Below, in pieces: positions 6,846-14,374 of a stretch of 23,153 bases of DNA. This DNA is from DATARH01 sp035534535. GTDB taxonomy: Bacteria > Pseudomonadota > Alphaproteobacteria > ATCC43930 > CGMCC-115725. Made by a program: the position numbers and the translations under genes. Location: the NCBI GenBank assembly GCA_035534535.1, contig DATLRS010000008.1:1-23153 (forward strand), in the 5' to 3' direction. The notes under the pieces were generated by a model. It was not told where the DNA came from. It saw nothing but the letters and a program-made list of their open reading frames with translations, and did not search any database. How positions within the stretch are numbered: the stretch's first letter is position 1; each line of letters opens with the position of its first letter.

Positions 6846-8051
6846 CTAAACATTCGTCAGCGCCCGGGCGATATCGCCGAGCAGGTCGGCCTCGGCTTCG
6901 AGCCCGGCCGACAGGCGCACGAGGCTGTCGCCGATGCCGAGTGCGGCACGCTCCTCGGGCTTAAGGCGCGAATGGGTCGTCGTCGCCGGATGGGTGACGA
7001 GGCTTTTCGAATCGCCGAGATTGTTCGAGATATCGACCAGCCTGAGCGCGTCGAGAAAGCGGAAGCAGGCCGCCTTGTCGCCGGCGATGTCGAAGGCGAC
7101 GAGCGTGCCGCCGGCCGCCATCTGGCGGCGGGCCAATTCATATTGCGGATGGCTTGGCAGCCCGGGGTAGATCACCCGGCCGATCTTCGGATGGGCTTCG
7201 AGGAAATGCGCCAGTGCCAGCGCGGTGCGGCATTGCCGCTCGACCCGCAGCTCCAGCGTCTCCAGCCCCTTCAGCAGCAGCCACGCATTGAACGGCGACA
7301 GCGACGGGCCGGTGTGGCGATAGAACAGCCCGAGATCGTCCTTGAGGAATTTTTCGCTCGCCAGGATCGCGCCGCCCAGCGTGCGGCCCTGGCCGTCGAT
7401 GTGCTTGGTCGCCGAATAGACGACGACATCGGCGCCGAGCTTGAGCGGCTTTTGCAACAGCGGCGTCGCGAACACGTTGTCGACGACGAGAATACCGCCG
7501 GCGCGATGCGTGAGGCGGGCCACCTCGGCGATATCGATGATTTCCATCGCCGGGTTGGATGGGCTCTCGCAGAACGCCACGGCTGCCCCTGGCGCCAGCG
7601 CCGCCTCCCAGGCCGCCAGGTCGCGGCCGTCGACCTGCACGGTCTCGATGCCCCAGCGCGGCAGCAGGTCGGCGACGATGTAATGGCAGGAGCCGAACAG
7701 GGCCCGGCTCGCCACCACCCGCATCCCGGCGCGCAGCTTGCACAGCAATGCCGCGAACACCGCCGCCATGCCGCTTGCGGTGGCGCGGCAGATCTCGGCG
7801 CCCTCGATCAGCCGCAGCCGCTCCTCGAACATCGTCACGGTCGGGTTGCGGTAGCGCGAATAGACGTAGCGCGAGCCGTCCTGCTTAAAGGCCGCCTCGG
7901 CTTCGGCGGCAGTGCCGTAGACAAAGCCCGAGGTCAGGTACAGCGCCTCGCAGGTCTCTTCGTAGCCGCTGCGCTCGCTGCCGCCGCGCACCAAGAGGGT
8001 GGCAGCGGCCAGGTCGGCGGCCAGTTCCGGCGGCAGGATCGGCGTCGGCAT
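6846..8051 (-). CDS. metZ: O-succinylhomoserine sulfhydrylase MetZ
   Basis: PLP enzyme of 401 residues that condenses O-succinylhomoserine with sulfide to give homocysteine in the cytoplasm. Cys/Met-metabolism PLP-family hallmarks are present: YSRYRNPT (about 64-71), the SGMAA motif (93-97), DNVFATPLLQKPL (191-203) and the PLP-binding lysine K216 in SATKHIDGQG. The C-terminal region NLGDSKSLVTHPATTTHSRL is typical of the sulfhydrylase/cystathionine-synthase group. The MetZ assignment over MetB or MetY rests on overall resemblance to alphaproteobacterial MetZ and on the SAM-II leader. CysI nearby supplies the sulfide. The start at ATG 8051 has GGAGA about 8 bases upstream, held in a hairpin. 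Confidence 0.9.
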   Translation of the reverse strand: MPTPILPPELAADLAAATLLVRGGSERSGYEETCEALYLTSGFVYGTAAEAEAAFKQDGSRYVYSRYRNPTVTMFEERLRLIEGAEICRATASGMAAVFAALLCKLRAGMRVVASRALFGSCHYIVADLLPRWGIETVQVDGRDLAAWEAALAPGAAVAFCESPSNPAMEIIDIAEVARLTHRAGGILVVDNVFATPLLQKPLKLGADVVVYSATKHIDGQGRTLGGAILASEKFLKDDLGLFYRHTGPSLSPFNAWLLLKGLETLELRVERQCRTALALAHFLEAHPKIGRVIYPGLPSHPQYELARRQMAAGGTLVAFDIAGDKAACFRFLDALRLVDISNNLGDSKSLVTHPATTTHSRLKPEERAALGIGDSLVRLSAGLEAEADLLGDIARALTNV

Positions 8052-8052
8052 C

Positions 8053-8077
8053 GCGGGTTCTCCATCAGCGAACCCGC
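8053..8077 (-). promoter_or_regulatory. Hairpin enclosing the metZ ribosome binding site
   Basis: GCGGGTTC and GAACCCGC pair perfectly (8 bp) around a 9-base loop, GCTGATGGA. The Shine-Dalgarno GGAGA lies at the loop-stem junction and the stem ends next to the metZ ATG. This is a possible extra translational control layer, or it may simply shape the leader. Confidence 0.55.
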
Positions 8078-8092
8078 CGCGCTCCGGGCAAC

Positions 8093-8125
8093 AAAAAACC
8101 CCGGACCGGTGCGGGCCAGGGTTTT
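8093..8125 (-). terminator. Intrinsic terminator in the metZ leader (attenuator)
   Basis: On the minus strand AAAACCCTGG pairs with the complementary arm ending GGGGTTTT (10 bp including one G-T pair, then a mismatch and 3 more pairs around a short loop), followed by a run of six T. It starts 8 bases after the SAM-II aptamer and lies wholly upstream of the metZ start, so it would stop leader transcripts rather than the previous gene alone. Confidence 0.8.
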
Positions 8126-8133
8126 CACAGACT

Positions 8134-8195
8134 CCCCGACCTTTTAGCGCTTTATTTTACGTGGCGCGCAAGCCGGTCGGCTCAAATCCCCACGA
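8134..8195 (-). promoter_or_regulatory. SAM-II riboswitch (metA/metZ leader)
   Basis: The minus strand carries the SAM-II signature. P1 is formed by CGTGG (8194-8190) and CCACG (8164-8160), enclosing GGATTTGAGCCGACCGGCTT. Next comes the conserved GCTAAAAGGTCGGGG segment, whose GGTCGG pairs back with CCGACC as the H-type pseudoknot. The ATTTGAGCCG and CGCTAAAA blocks are the conserved ligand-binding parts of this class. It precedes metZ, the commonest target of SAM-II. High SAM should lower metZ expression. A terminator follows immediately and the RBS is in a hairpin, so control may act on transcription, translation or both. Confidence 0.93.
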
Positions 8196-8203
8196 ACACC
8201 GCG

Positions 8204-8232
8204 TATTTATGCGCCCGCGCTCGGCCTGTCAA
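8204..8232 (-). promoter_or_regulatory. Sigma70-type promoter of metZ
   Basis: The minus strand reads a consensus -35 TTGACA (8232-8227), a 17-base spacer and a -10 TAAATA (8209-8204). The predicted start point, about 8197, is right at the 5' edge of the SAM-II aptamer (8195), which supports both calls. The promoter lies in the gap after the amidase gene. Confidence 0.8.
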
Positions 8233-8253
8233 GGGCGCCGCCGCGATCGGGCC

Positions 8254-9426
8254 TCAGCCCTCCGCCATGGTGCGGGCGAGCGCGACGAGAGCGGCGTCGG
8301 TGCCGCGCCCACCGACGATCGACAGCCCGACCGGCAGGCCCGCGACCGTCGCGCCGGGGATGCTGACCTGCGGCACCCCGGTCAATCCGCCATGCGCGCA
8401 CAACGCCGTGATGCGGTCGCGCAGCGGCTCGAGAAACGAGATCGACTGGCCGCAGAGGGGCGCCGGAAACGGCGTCGTCGGCAGGCAAAGGACCGTGCCC
8501 GCCGGCAACAGCTGGCGCATGCGGCCGCGCGCCTCCGCGCGCACCAGCGCGGCCCAATTACACTCGCTCGCCGGGATCGACGGGGCCAGCGCCAGGTTGC
8601 GCGCGACGCTGAACTGCAGGCGCGGGTTGACCCGATCGATCCACTCGCGAAAATTCTGCCACCCCTCGACCGGCTGCAGGGTGCGCTGCGCCCGCGCCCA
8701 GGCGGCGAGCCCCGGCGGCGCCATCGCCTCCTCGCGCACCTCGCCGACCAGGGCGCCCAGCCGCGCGACCAGCGGCGCAAGCGCGGCGGCGGTCTCGGGG
8801 TCGGCGAGCGCGAAGGCGTCGCTCGCGACGACCAGCCGGCTCGGCAGGGCGCTCGGGATTGCCTCGCCGAGCATCACCGCCGAGACGCGGGCGAAAATCG
8901 CGGCGTCGCGCGCGAACCAGCCGGTCGTGTCGGAACTCGGCGCCTGCGCCATCATGCCGGCGAGGTCAAGGCGGCCATGCGTCGGGCGGATGCCGAAGAT
9001 CCCGCAAAAGCTTGCCGGCACCCGCACCGAGCCGCCGGTATCGGTGCCGAGCGCGGTGTCGCACAGCCCGGCCGCCACCGCCGCCGCCGAGCCGGCCGAC
9101 GAGCCGCCCGGCACATGGCCCGGGGCGCGCGGGTTTTGCGGCGTCCCCTCGAACGGGTTTTCGCCGAGAATGCCGAGCGAGACCTCGTCGGTGATCGTCT
9201 TGCCGATCAGCGTCGCGCCGGCCTCCAGCAGGGTCGCGACCGCCCAGGCGTGGCGTTCCGGGATGGGATGGGCGCGCGCCCAATCGGGGTTGCCGCCGCC
9301 GGTCGGGCGCCCGGCAACGTCGAACAGATCCTTGGCCGCGAAGGTCAGACCGGCGAGCGGCCCGCCCGGGAGGCCGTCGAGGCGAAATTGCTGGCCGGGG
9401 ACGAAGGCGCCGATATCCTCGCTCAT
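8254..9426 (-). CDS. Amidase signature family hydrolase
   Basis: Hydrolase of 390 residues for an unknown amide, with the Ser-cisSer-Lys triad of the amidase signature family. K32 lies in TFAAKDLFD, the cis-serine is probably S109 in GGSSAGSAAAVAAG, and the nucleophile is S133 in GTDTGGSVRVPA; the 24-residue Ser-Ser spacing is that of the family. It is shorter than GatA (about 480 residues) and resembles the AtzF/plant amidase-1 size class. The start at ATG 9426 was chosen because it falls 4 bases after the AroM stop with GGGGG upstream; the longer open frame is the antisense-free overlap with aroM. It forms a two-gene unit with the AroM-like gene. No signal peptide is visible. Confidence 0.9.
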   Translation of the reverse strand: MSEDIGAFVPGQQFRLDGLPGGPLAGLTFAAKDLFDVAGRPTGGGNPDWARAHPIPERHAWAVATLLEAGATLIGKTITDEVSLGILGENPFEGTPQNPRAPGHVPGGSSAGSAAAVAAGLCDTALGTDTGGSVRVPASFCGIFGIRPTHGRLDLAGMMAQAPSSDTTGWFARDAAIFARVSAVMLGEAIPSALPSRLVVASDAFALADPETAAALAPLVARLGALVGEVREEAMAPPGLAAWARAQRTLQPVEGWQNFREWIDRVNPRLQFSVARNLALAPSIPASECNWAALVRAEARGRMRQLLPAGTVLCLPTTPFPAPLCGQSISFLEPLRDRITALCAHGGLTGVPQVSIPGATVAGLPVGLSIVGGRGTDAALVALARTMAEG

Positions 9427-9430
9427 CGCG

Positions 9431-10114
9431 CTAGCCCCCGAGCAATTCGCCGACCGCCTTGGCGACGACGGCATTCGACAGGATGACCGGCAAACCCAAA
9501 GCTGCGAGCGCGGCGCGATGGCGCTCGGTGAAGCCGATGCAGTCGAGCAAGATCGCTGCGGCGCCACGCGAGCGCAGCGTCGCCCCGGCCGCGCCGACCG
9601 CTTCGGGCGGGTCGGTGTAGGGGCTCGCGGCGGCGAATAGCGGCGGCCGGGCGAGGCCCCGCCACTTGCCGCTCTCCGATTCGATCTGGCCGGCGATCGG
9701 CACGATGATGCCGAGCTGGCGGTGTTCGAGGAGCCCGGCAACCAGCCCGGGAATGATGTGGTCGGGCTCGACCAGCCACGCCTTGTCGCACACCAGCCCC
9801 GCGAACGTGCCGGTGCACAACAACAGGATCACATCGCAGCCGTCGGCGTCGAGCGCGTCGAGCCCCTGCTGTACGCCGTCGCGCATTCGCGCGCGCGACA
9901 GCGCGACTTCACCGCCGTCCGCGAGCCGGGTCACCAGCATCGCCTCGCCCGGCGCGGGCCGATAGCGCTGCTCGATCGCCTCGCGCGACAGCCCGTCGAG
10001 CACGCCGCGATGCACCCGCCGCACCCTTTCGGGGACATGCCGGTCGATGATCGGCGTCACGTCCGGGCGCGGCGCCTGCCCGATCGTCAATGTGCCGAGA
10101 ACCCCCTGCCGCAT
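9431..10114 (-). CDS. AroM family protein
   Basis: Protein of 227 residues with the AroM-family opening GTLTIGQAPRPDVTP and the central DVILLLCTGTFAGL segment. It resembles the aspartate/glutamate-racemase (Asp/Glu/hydantoin racemase) fold, with a cysteine in each half (C in LLCTGTF and in LLDCIGF) that could serve as the acid/base pair. The function of AroM proteins is not established; the E. coli gene was named only for its place near the aro genes. The end is 4 bases before the amidase gene, so they are co-transcribed. A racemase-like protein coupled to an amidase, with a D-carbamoylase gene elsewhere in the window, hints at amide or hydantoin turnover. That is inference. Confidence 0.85.
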   Translation of the reverse strand: MRQGVLGTLTIGQAPRPDVTPIIDRHVPERVRRVHRGVLDGLSREAIEQRYRPAPGEAMLVTRLADGGEVALSRARMRDGVQQGLDALDADGCDVILLLCTGTFAGLVCDKAWLVEPDHIIPGLVAGLLEHRQLGIIVPIAGQIESESGKWRGLARPPLFAAASPYTDPPEAVGAAGATLRSRGAAAILLDCIGFTERHRAALAALGLPVILSNAVVAKAVGELLGG

Positions 10115-10143
10115 CGTGCGCCCCCGCTCTCCGGCGACCGAAC

Positions 10144-10160
10144 ATTGTTATATACACATC
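10144..10160. promoter_or_regulatory. AT-rich patch between the divergent AroM and hydroxylase genes
   Basis: The patch TTGTTATATACACA interrupts GC-rich DNA in the 157-base divergent gap and is partly symmetric (TGT...ACA). It may hold a promoter or a GntR-like operator for one or both sides. No well-spaced -35/-10 pair could be fixed. Low confidence. Confidence 0.25.
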
Positions 10161-10271
10161 GAAGCGATCGGCTGGCCACCGGCGGCGGACGCCAATTGTC
10201 GCTTTGCCTTCGCCCTCGGGGTAAGCTCGCGAGCAACTGCGCATCGTGAACTTTCCAGGGGAGGCCAATCG

Positions 10272-11837
10272 ATGACGACGTTCGCGCCGGGCGCCGCGTT
10301 GCTGTTGCCGTATACCGGCAAGGAATTTCTCGACAGCCTCGACGACGGCCGCGAGGTGTGGATCTACGGCGAGCGTGTCAAGAACATCGCCGAGCACCCG
10401 GCCTTCCGCAATACCGCGCGGATGATCGCCCGGCTTTACGACGCGTTGCACCGCGACCATGCCGAGGGAAAGAACGTGCTGACCTGCCCGACCGAATGGG
10501 GCGGCTTCACGCACCGCTATTTCCAGGCGCCGCGCTCGGCCGAGGAACTCGTCAAGGGGCGCGACGCGATCGCCGCGTGGGCACGCCTCACCTATGGCTG
10601 GCTCGGCCGCTCGCCCGACTACAAGGCCGCGTTTCTGGCGACATTGGGCGCCAACGCCGATTTTTACGATCCCTACCAGGAGAATGCGCGGCGCTGGTAT
10701 CGCTACAGCCAGGAGCGGGTGCCGTATGTCAACCACGCGATCATCAACCCGCCGGTCGACCGCAACATGGCGCCGGGCGAGCCCGGCGGGCCGACCGACA
10801 TTTATGCTCATGCGACGCGCGAGACCGACGCTGGAATCTATGTCACCGGCGCCAAGGTCGTCGCCACCGGCTCGGCGCTGACGCATTTCACGTTTGTCGC
10901 GCACGCCGGCCTGCTGAATGTCCAAGACAAGAACTTTGCGCTGGTCTTTCTCGTCCCGACCAATGCCAAGGGCGTCAAATTCATCTGTCGCGTCTCCAAC
11001 GAGCAGCGCGCCGCCGTGCTCGGCAGCCCGTTCGACTACCCCTTGTCGAGCCGGCTCGACGAGAACGACGCGATCTTTATCATGGACGAGGTGTTCGTGC
11101 CGTGGGAGAACATCTTTGTCTACGGCGACATCGAGAAGGCCAACACCTTCTTTCCGCGCAGCGGCTTTGTGCCGCGCTTCCAGCTGCACGGCTGCACAAG
11201 GCTCGCAGTCAAGCTCGACTTCATCGCCGGGCTGATGATCAAGGCGACGGAGACCGCCGGCACCAGCGGCTTTCGCGGCGTCGAAGCCAATGTCGGCGAG
11301 GTCATCACCTGGCGGCACTGCATGTGGGCCCTGACCGACGCGATGACGCGCAACCCCGACCCGTGGGCCGGTGGGTTCGTGCTGCCCAACCACAATGCCG
11401 GCGCCGCCTATCACGTGCTGGCGCCCGACGCCTATGTGCAGATCAAGCACCAGATCGAAAAGACCGTCGCCAGCAGCCTGATCTATCTCAATTCGCACGC
11501 CCGCGACTTCGCCAATCCCGAGATCCGCAAATACCTCGATCTGTACGTGCGCGGCTCGGGCGGCGTCACCGCGGTCGAGCGCGTCAAGCTGATGAAGCTC
11601 TTATGGGATGCGATCGGCACCGAGTTCGGTGCGCGGCACGAACTCTACGAGGTCAACTATTCGGGCAGCCACGAGGAAATCCGCCGCTTCGCGATCCTCG
11701 GCGCCAACGCGACGGGCCAAGCGGCGCAGTGGAAGGCATTTGCCGACCAGTGCATGGCCGAATACGATCTTGACGGCTGGACCGTGCCCGACCTCATCAA
11801 CCCCGACGATGTCAGCGTCCTGCCGCCCCGTAAATAG
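10272..11837 (+). CDS. 4-hydroxyphenylacetate 3-hydroxylase (HpaB/PvcC) family flavin-dependent monooxygenase
   Basis: Reduced-flavin-dependent aromatic hydroxylase of 521 residues, the large oxygenase component of a two-component system. Family landmarks are GRSPDY (112-117), YVNHAIINPPVDR (152-164), the FAD-pocket stretch GAKVVATGSALTH (193-205) and FVPWENIFVYGD in the C-terminal half. The start at ATG 10272 follows an AGGGGAGG Shine-Dalgarno; the frame stays open upstream to 10047 but without support. The usual product is a catechol from a phenol. No HpaC-type flavin reductase is encoded in the window. It is divergent from the AroM/amidase pair and convergent with the VOC gene. The real substrate cannot be told from sequence; 4-hydroxyphenylacetate is only the family name. 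Confidence 0.9.
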   Translation: MTTFAPGAALLLPYTGKEFLDSLDDGREVWIYGERVKNIAEHPAFRNTARMIARLYDALHRDHAEGKNVLTCPTEWGGFTHRYFQAPRSAEELVKGRDAIAAWARLTYGWLGRSPDYKAAFLATLGANADFYDPYQENARRWYRYSQERVPYVNHAIINPPVDRNMAPGEPGGPTDIYAHATRETDAGIYVTGAKVVATGSALTHFTFVAHAGLLNVQDKNFALVFLVPTNAKGVKFICRVSNEQRAAVLGSPFDYPLSSRLDENDAIFIMDEVFVPWENIFVYGDIEKANTFFPRSGFVPRFQLHGCTRLAVKLDFIAGLMIKATETAGTSGFRGVEANVGEVITWRHCMWALTDAMTRNPDPWAGGFVLPNHNAGAAYHVLAPDAYVQIKHQIEKTVASSLIYLNSHARDFANPEIRKYLDLYVRGSGGVTAVERVKLMKLLWDAIGTEFGARHELYEVNYSGSHEEIRRFAILGANATGQAAQWKAFADQCMAEYDLDGWTVPDLINPDDVSVLPPRK

Positions 11838-11840
11838 AGT

Positions 11841-11943
11841 TGTCATTCCGGGGCGGCCCTGCGGGCCGAACCCGGAATCCATCTTCCAGAGGCTCGTGTT
11901 CCTGGATTCCGGGTGCGCCGCGGCAGGGCGCCCCGGAATGACA
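11841..11943. repeat. Long palindromic intergenic repeat between convergent genes
   Basis: TGTCATTCCGGGGCG at 11841-11855 is exactly inverted at 11929-11943. Nested inside are GCCCTGC/GCAGGGC and ACCCGGAATCCA/TGGATTCCGGGT arms around a roughly 20-base loop. The whole 103 bp can fold into one long hairpin. It fills the gap between two convergent genes and could terminate transcription from both sides. It belongs to the TGTCATTCCGGGGC type of interspersed repeats common in alphaproteobacteria and differs from the repeat at 3409. Confidence 0.8.
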
Positions 11944-11960
11944 GGGCTGACCCGGAGCGG

Positions 11961-12527
11961 CTACTCGGCGGCGACGCCGAAGCTCGGCGCGTTTTCGAGA
12001 TCGTCCTTCAGCGCTGCCTCGCCCTCGGTCGGCAGCGGCTCGAAGTAGTTGATCCCGGCGTCGATATCGCCTTCCCACATCTCGCGCGGCAGTTCGTAGA
12101 GCAGCTCAACGCCGTAGCCGTTGGGATCGTTGATATAGACGCTGTGGGTCACGCCGTGATTGACCCGCATGTTGAACTTGACGCCCTTTGCCTGCAGCTC
12201 GGCGAGCTTCGCAACAAAGGCATCGCGGCTCGGCATCGCGATCGCGATATGGTTGATCGCGACCGGCGCGTCGAACAGCCCCCACTCCGCGGGCGGCGGC
12301 AGGTTCGGGTTTTCGACAAGCGCGACGTCGTGATGGGTCATCTTGCCGCCGTGATCGCCGCTGTAAAAGCGCATCTTCGGCATCTTGGGCATCTCGGGGC
12401 GCGGGTGCAGTTCGCTGACCTGCTTCAGCCCGACGATCTCGGTCCAGAAGCGGTGCGCCTCTTCGATGTCGCGTACATTGAGCACGACGTGGTTGACGCC
12501 GACCGGGGTAACATTGTCGCCTGCCAT
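11961..12527 (-). CDS. VOC superfamily protein (extradiol dioxygenase/glyoxalase-like)
   Basis: Protein of 188 residues with two beta-alpha-beta-beta-beta modules. Module one starts VNHVVLNVRDIEEAHRFWTE (metal-ligand candidate H13). Module two starts INHIAIAMPSRDAF (H93) and ends DPNGYGVELLYELP (E141). H13, H93 and E141 are in the positions of the 2-His-1-Glu metal triad, so it is probably metal-dependent. Single-pair VOC proteins include catechol-2,3-dioxygenase relatives, glyoxalases and fosfomycin-type enzymes. The neighbouring ring hydroxylases favour a ring-cleavage or related role. It is divergent from the GMC gene, with a Shine-Dalgarno GGAGGAT just upstream of ATG 12527. Exact reaction unknown. 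Confidence 0.82.
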   Translation of the reverse strand: MAGDNVTPVGVNHVVLNVRDIEEAHRFWTEIVGLKQVSELHPRPEMPKMPKMRFYSGDHGGKMTHHDVALVENPNLPPPAEWGLFDAPVAINHIAIAMPSRDAFVAKLAELQAKGVKFNMRVNHGVTHSVYINDPNGYGVELLYELPREMWEGDIDAGINYFEPLPTEGEAALKDDLENAPSFGVAAE

Positions 12528-12646
12528 CTGATCCTCCGAGCCAATTGTCGACCCCGAGCATACGCGATCCGCCGGCGTTGCGGCAATGCGCGCGCAGCGG
12601 CGCGTCCGGCGCTATGATGGCGGCAAATTGCGGGAGGGGAAATGCC

Positions 12647-14266
12647 ATGCCGACAGAACAGCCCGTCATCGACGCCGATATCGTCGTGATCGGCGCCGGC
12701 TCGGCCGGCTGCGCGGTCGCGGCACGATTGAGCGAAGACCCGGCGACTCGTATCGTGCTGATCGAGGCCGGCGGTGATGACACCAACCGCTGGATCCATA
12801 TCCCGTTAGGCTTCGGCAAGACCTTTGCCGATCCCAGCGTCAATTGGTGCTATGAGACCGAGCCCGACCCGGGCGCCGCCGGGCGCCGGGTGTTCTGGCC
12901 GCGCGGCAAGGTGCTGGGCGGCTCCAGCTCGATCAACGGCATGGTCTATATCCGCGGCCAGGCCGAGGATTTCGACCATTGGCGCCAGCTCGGCAATACC
13001 GGCTGGTCGTTTGACGATGTGCTGCCCTATTTCCGCCGCGCCGAGCACCAGATCCGCGGCGCCGACGATTATCACGGGATCGGCGGGCCGCTCGCCGTCT
13101 CCGATGTCGAGCGCCACCCGATCGCCGAGGCGTTCATCGCGGCGGCGATCGATCTGGGCCTGCCGCGCAACGACGATTTCAACGGCGCCAGCCAGGATGG
13201 CGTCGGCTATCACCAGACGACGACGCGCAACGGCCGGCGCTGCTCGGCCGCGGTCGGCTATCTGCGGCCAGCGATGCGGCGTCCCAATCTGCAGGTCGTC
13301 ACCGAGGCCTTGAGCGAGCGGCTCCTGTTCGAGGGCAGCCGCGCCGTCGGCGTTCTCTGCCGCCGCGGCGGCGCGACGTTCACGGCCCGCGCGCGGCGCG
13401 AAATCATCCTGTGCGGCGGTGCGATCAACTCGCCGCAGCTGCTGATGCTGTCGGGCATCGGGCCGCAGGAGCAGCTCGCGGCGCTCGGCATCCCGGTCGT
13501 GCAGCATCTGCCGGGGGTCGGGCAGAGCCTGCAGGACCATTACTCGGCGGCGATCAAGCTCAAATCGAAGCTGCCGGTCACCGTCAACGACGTCATGCTG
13601 AGCAACGCCAGAAAGCTGAGGGCCGGCCTCGAATACTACATGTTCCACACCGGCCCGTTGGCGATGATCAGCTCGCCCGCGGCGTTGTTTGCGCGCACCC
13701 GGCCGGAGCTCGCCTCGCCTGACATCAAATGCTCGATCTCGCCGTTCAGCGCCGAGCGGCCGCAGGACGGGCTGCACAAATGGTCGGGGTTCACGACGAT
13801 CGCCTATCAGCTGCGACCGGACAGCCGCGGCGAAATCAGGCTGAAGAGCGCCGACCCGGCCGACCCGCCGGCGGTGCATCCCAACTACCTGACGGCCGAG
13901 ACCGACCGGCAGGCGATCGTCGCCGGGCTGAAATTGTGCCGCCGGATCCTCGCCCACCCGCAGCTGCAGCGCTTTGTCGCCGCGGAATTCCAGCCGGGCC
14001 CGGATATCCGGAGCGACGACGAGCTGTTGGATTACGCGCGCCGGCGCGGCGGCACGGTCTATCACCCGACCAGCACTTGCAAGATGGGCACCGACGCGCT
14101 GGCGGTGGTCGATCCGGCGCTCAACGTACACGGGATCGCCGGGCTGCGGGTGGCCGACGCCTCGGTGATGCCGACCGTTATTTCCGGCAACACCAATGCC
14201 GCGGCGATCATGATCGGCGAGCGCGCCGCCGATTTTGTCCGGCAGCGCGAGCGGCTCGCCGCCTGA
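12647..14266 (+). CDS. GMC family FAD-dependent oxidoreductase (choline dehydrogenase-like)
   Basis: FAD flavoprotein of 539 residues oxidising a primary or secondary alcohol. The N-terminal Rossmann motif VIGAGSAGCAVAARL (about 14-28) is followed by E40. The GMC signature GKVLGGSSSINGMVYIRG comes next. The catalytic pair is H473 (YHPTSTCKMG) and N517 (ISGNTNAAA), with the 44-residue spacing seen in choline oxidase. The ATG at 12647 has GGGAGGGG about 9 bases upstream; the earlier open frame is unsupported. No signal peptide is visible. Nearby genes for ring hydroxylation and cleavage suggest an aryl or benzyl alcohol, polyethylene-glycol-type or similar substrate, but that is inference. Confidence 0.9.
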   Translation: MPTEQPVIDADIVVIGAGSAGCAVAARLSEDPATRIVLIEAGGDDTNRWIHIPLGFGKTFADPSVNWCYETEPDPGAAGRRVFWPRGKVLGGSSSINGMVYIRGQAEDFDHWRQLGNTGWSFDDVLPYFRRAEHQIRGADDYHGIGGPLAVSDVERHPIAEAFIAAAIDLGLPRNDDFNGASQDGVGYHQTTTRNGRRCSAAVGYLRPAMRRPNLQVVTEALSERLLFEGSRAVGVLCRRGGATFTARARREIILCGGAINSPQLLMLSGIGPQEQLAALGIPVVQHLPGVGQSLQDHYSAAIKLKSKLPVTVNDVMLSNARKLRAGLEYYMFHTGPLAMISSPAALFARTRPELASPDIKCSISPFSAERPQDGLHKWSGFTTIAYQLRPDSRGEIRLKSADPADPPAVHPNYLTAETDRQAIVAGLKLCRRILAHPQLQRFVAAEFQPGPDIRSDDELLDYARRRGGTVYHPTSTCKMGTDALAVVDPALNVHGIAGLRVADASVMPTVISGNTNAAAIMIGERAADFVRQRERLAA

Positions 14267-14374
14267 TGCCGCGGTGGCCGTGCCGGTCTGCAAGACGCTC
14301 GCCGCGCCGCCGGCCGGCGATAGGCAAAAGCCGCGCACCGTGCCAAAATACCGCAGCCTTTGGGAGGGCCGCCA

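Noticed and set aside
6213..8147. Plus-strand frame of 644 codons opposite the Lrp gene and metZ
   Set aside because: It runs antisense through two well-recognised genes and the metZ terminator, and has no family features.
10047..10271. In-frame upstream extension of the HpaB-type hydroxylase
   Set aside because: Runs through the divergent intergenic region into aroM, while ATG 10272 has a strong Shine-Dalgarno and a normal family N-terminus.
9909..11498. Minus-strand frame opposite the HpaB-type hydroxylase
   Set aside because: Antisense shadow. It crosses the divergent promoter gap and into aroM in another frame.
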